DNA from: an uncultured Bacteroidales bacterium
GTDB taxonomy: Bacteria > Bacteroidota > Bacteroidia > Bacteroidales > UBA932
DNA length: 64,000 nt
Direction: 5' to 3'
Assembly (NCBI GenBank): GCA_900316525.1
Contig: ONDF01000011.1
Span: 20,966-84,965 of the forward strand
Positions within the stretch are counted from its first letter, which is position 1; each line of letters begins with the position of its first letter. Made by a program: the position numbers and the translations under genes. The notes below the pieces were generated by a model. That model saw only the letters and a list, made by a program, of their open reading frames with translations, searched no databases and was not told the origin of the DNA. Below are positions 63,120 to 64,000 of this stretch, one piece after another.

Positions 63120-64000
63120 ATGGGAAAATTCATCATCGAAGGCGGATACAAGCTGTCCGGCGAAATCACCCCGCAGGGCGCGAAGAACGAGGCCCTGGAA
63201 GTCATCAGCGCGGTGCTGCTGACGGCCGATCCGGTCGTTCTCTCCAACGTTCCGGAGATCTTGGACGTGAAGAACCTCATCGGCCTGCTGCAGGGGATGG
63301 GCGTGAAAGTCCAGCGCCTGGAGAAGGGCACCTACCGGTTCCAGGCGGACGAGGTGGACACGGCGTACATCGAGACGGAGGAGTTCGTGAAGAAGTGCGC
63401 GGCGCTCCGCGGGTCGGTGATGGTCGTGGGACCGCTGCTTTCCCGCTTCGGGCACGCGTGGTTCGCGAAGCCGGGCGGCGACAAGATCGGCCGCCGGCGC
63501 GTGGACACGCACCTGTCGGGCATGGTCACCCTGGGCGCCGACATGGAGTATGACGCCTCCCGCCGCGCGTTCCATCTGACCACCAAGGACCGGCTGACCG
63601 GCCGCTATATGCTGCTGGACGAGGCTTCCGTGACCGGTACGGCCAATATCGTGATGGCCGCCGTCCTTGCGCGGGGCACGACCACCATCTACAACGCCGC
63701 CTGCGAGCCGTACCTGCAGCAGCTGTGCAAGATGCTCAACCGGATGGGCGCGTTCATCGACGGAGTGGGGTCCAACCTCCTGCGGATCCACGGTGTGGAG
63801 AAGCTCTACGGCACAAACCACCGCATTCTGCCGGATATGATCGAGGTGGGCTCGTTCATCGGCATGGCCGCCATCAACCAGAGCGAAATCACCATCAAGA
63901 ATGTGTCTTGGTACGACCTGGGCATCATTCCGGACGCCTTCCGCCGCTTGGGCGTGAACCTGGAGCAGCGGGGCGACGACATCTATGTGCCGGCGCAGGA
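63120..64000 (+). CDS. murA: UDP-N-acetylglucosamine 1-carboxyvinyltransferase, N-terminal part
   Basis: The first 293 residues are visible; the gene runs off the window. EPSP-synthase-type motifs are present (GAKNEALEVISAVLLTAD, EASVTGTANIVMAAVLA). In the active-site loop, PGGDKIGRRRVDTH, residue 121 is Asp where E. coli has Cys115. An Asp here is known to give fosfomycin resistance and I recall it as typical of Bacteroidota. It makes the first committed step of peptidoglycan synthesis. It follows murB by one base. Confidence 0.95.
   Translation, partial: MGKFIIEGGYKLSGEITPQGAKNEALEVISAVLLTADPVVLSNVPEILDVKNLIGLLQGMGVKVQRLEKGTYRFQADEVDTAYIETEEFVKKCAALRGSVMVVGPLLSRFGHAWFAKPGGDKIGRRRVDTHLSGMVTLGADMEYDASRRAFHLTTKDRLTGRYMLLDEASVTGTANIVMAAVLARGTTTIYNAACEPYLQQLCKMLNRMGAFIDGVGSNLLRIHGVEKLYGTNHRILPDMIEVGSFIGMAAINQSEITIKNVSWYDLGIIPDAFRRLGVNLEQRGDDIYVPAQ

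Overview
This window is a 64 kb, GC-rich segment of a Bacteroidota chromosome, most likely a gut or rumen member of the order Bacteroidales. The evidence is SusC/SusD pairs, many lipoproteins with an N-terminal lipobox, S46 and M64 peptidases, an AGE-type sialic acid pathway, and Bacteroides-type promoters (TAnnTTTG at -7, sometimes with TTTG or TTG about 19-20 bases upstream). No tRNA, rRNA, CRISPR array, transposase or prophage was seen. I cannot assign a genus or species.

Layout. (1) 1-10369 (+): a nan-type sialic acid and aminosugar cluster with a SusD end, a beta-sandwich lipoprotein, sialic acid lyase, AGE-type epimerase, NanM-like mutarotase, GH20 hexosaminidase, MFS transporter and two-domain sialate O-acetylesterase. 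(2) 10370-19540: a terminator and a HigBA toxin-antitoxin pair, then housekeeping and envelope genes: a small FNT-like channel, an Xaa-Pro aminopeptidase, a DUF456 protein, NagA (which fits downstream of the nan cluster), a C69 dipeptidase, pheS and lipoproteins. (3) 19569-33547: a polysaccharide-utilisation-type locus with GH146-like and GH127 beta-L-arabinofuranosidases, a GH27 alpha-galactosidase, SusC/SusD and a one-protein sensor/AraC regulator whose kinase part is degenerate. (4) 33618-46463 (+): secreted metallopeptidase, DPP-IV, P5C dehydrogenase PruA, HExxH lipoprotein, Xaa-Pro aminopeptidase, a glycyl-radical hydroxyproline dehydratase with its activase (HypD/HypE), and an S9 peptidase. 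(5) 46521-64000: Mrp, S46 dipeptidyl peptidase, rnhB, an EF-G2-type paralogue, a frameshifted M64 peptidase with a 52-codon gene in front, a GH-like lipoprotein, an outer-membrane barrel, a transglutaminase-like lipoprotein, ksgA, aspS, murB and the start of murA.

The most interesting reading is that regions 3 and 4 together form a pathway for hydroxyproline-rich plant glycoproteins (extensin-like). Beta-L-arabinofuranosidases could strip Hyp-linked arabinosides, GH27 could remove alpha-galactose from serine, Pro-specific peptidases could break down the backbone, and HypD plus PruA could turn free hydroxyproline into glutamate. This is inferred from co-location and family functions, not proven.

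A second theme is a family of short palindromic elements that begin (Y)GTCAT and end ATCT. They occur between genes and also in frame inside at least three coding regions (nanM-like, MFS, murB); a palindrome of another type interrupts the transglutaminase-like gene. The same 40-bp element is read in the same phase in the MFS transporter and in MurB. In two genes the element supplies part of the stop codon.
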